From Kitasatospora terrestris (GTDB lineage Bacteria > Actinomycetota > Actinomycetes > Streptomycetales > Streptomycetaceae): 64,000 nucleotides of DNA. The stretch is taken from the NCBI RefSeq assembly GCF_039542905.1, contig NZ_BAABIS010000001.1, positions 5,952,001 through 6,016,000 of the forward strand, in the 5' to 3' direction. Shown here one piece after another: positions 63,798-64,000 of this stretch (the stretch's first letter is position 1; each line of letters begins with the position of its first letter). Made by a program: the position numbers and the translations under genes. A model generated the notes under the pieces. It did no database searches and was not told the DNA's origin. It worked only from the letters and a program-made list of their open reading frames with translations.

Positions 63798-64000
63798 GTG
63801 GAAACTGCCGACCGAGCGTCGCACGCCCCGGTCGTCGTCGCCATCGACGGACCCTCCGGCTCCGGGAAGTCGACCGTCTCCCGGGCGGTCGCCGCCCGGC
63901 TGGGACTGAGCTTCCTCGACACCGGTGCGATGTACCGGGCGATGACCTGGTGGATGCTGGCCAACGACATGGACGTGGAGGACGCCGAGGCGGTCGCCAT
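63798..64000 (+). CDS. cmk: Cytidylate kinase (start only, runs off the window)
   Basis: The first 67 codons of CMP/dCMP kinase. The P-loop VVAIDGPSGSGKSTVSRAVA is at residues 12-31 and the family motif LDTGAMYRA follows near residue 41. The start is GTG at 63798 with AGAGAGG 8-14 nt upstream. cmk after tyrA and rluB, usually followed by der, is the conserved order. The rest of the gene lies outside the window. Confidence 0.93.
   Translation, partial: METADRASHAPVVVAIDGPSGSGKSTVSRAVAARLGLSFLDTGAMYRAMTWWMLANDMDVEDAEAVA

Overview
The window is 64 kb of very GC-rich chromosomal DNA with many GTG/TTG starts, purine-rich ribosome binding sites and GC-rich stem-loops between convergent genes. It carries one complete rRNA operon with no tRNA in its spacers. 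These traits, the 16S sequence and the gene order point to an actinobacterium of the family Streptomycetaceae (Streptomyces or Kitasatospora; I cannot separate the two from sequence alone). The core order tyrS - TPR - HAD phosphatase - small protein - tlyA - nadK - recN - pyrG - NUDIX - parA - scpA - scpB - rluB - cmk also matches, from memory, the equivalent stretch of the Mycobacterium chromosome.

Layout. 1-5.7 kb: an exported metallo-beta-lactamase-fold hydrolase, the fatty-acid synthase II pair fabG-fabI, a divergent GntR regulator/MFS exporter pair with a 40-aa membrane protein, and a SixA-type phosphatase. 5.7-13.4 kb: serB, a double-FHA ABC transporter, a cytosolic GAF histidine kinase with its NarL-type regulator, an unknown protein and an orphan ABC ATPase. 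13.4-18.8 kb: NfeD plus an SPFH protein, a TSUP carrier, a pterin dehydratase, a PQQ-like propeller protein and an HNH protein. 18.9-26 kb: tyrS, then rrn (16S, 23S, 5S) with a strong terminator. 26.1-35 kb: an extremely repetitive Arg/Gly/Asp-rich TPR protein, a DUF1015 protein, a small TPR protein, a HAD-IIA phosphatase, an SCP2-like protein, a Lys-rich-tailed protein, a 51-aa protein, tlyA and nadK. 35-38.7 kb: an accessory block between nadK and recN, made of a family-1 glycosyltransferase and a divergent MocR regulator/YczE membrane protein pair. 38.7-46.7 kb: recN, a GT4 glycosyltransferase, a GH15 glucanase/trehalase-like enzyme, pyrG and a NUDIX hydrolase. 46.7-64 kb: a 0.6-kb array of about 150-bp repeats, an NB-ARC-like TPR ATPase, ald, parA with a predicted ribbon-helix-helix partner, scpA-scpB-rluB in overlapping frames, a TrmB/LuxR-like regulator, DUF952, two adjacent DUF4139 proteins, a second repeat array of about 131 bp, tyrA and the start of cmk.

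Most of the window is housekeeping: lipid, serine, tyrosine, CTP and NAD(P) metabolism, translation, DNA repair and chromosome segregation. The less explained parts are the Arg/Gly-rich low-complexity proteins (26148-28487 and the N-terminus of rluB), the two intergenic repeat arrays, the tandem repeat that starts inside the 3' end of the glycosyltransferase gene, the parA/RHH/scpAB cluster, and several genes whose -10 box lies about 7 nt before the start codon, as expected for leaderless mRNAs. I saw no CRISPR array, insertion sequence, prophage or biosynthetic gene cluster.
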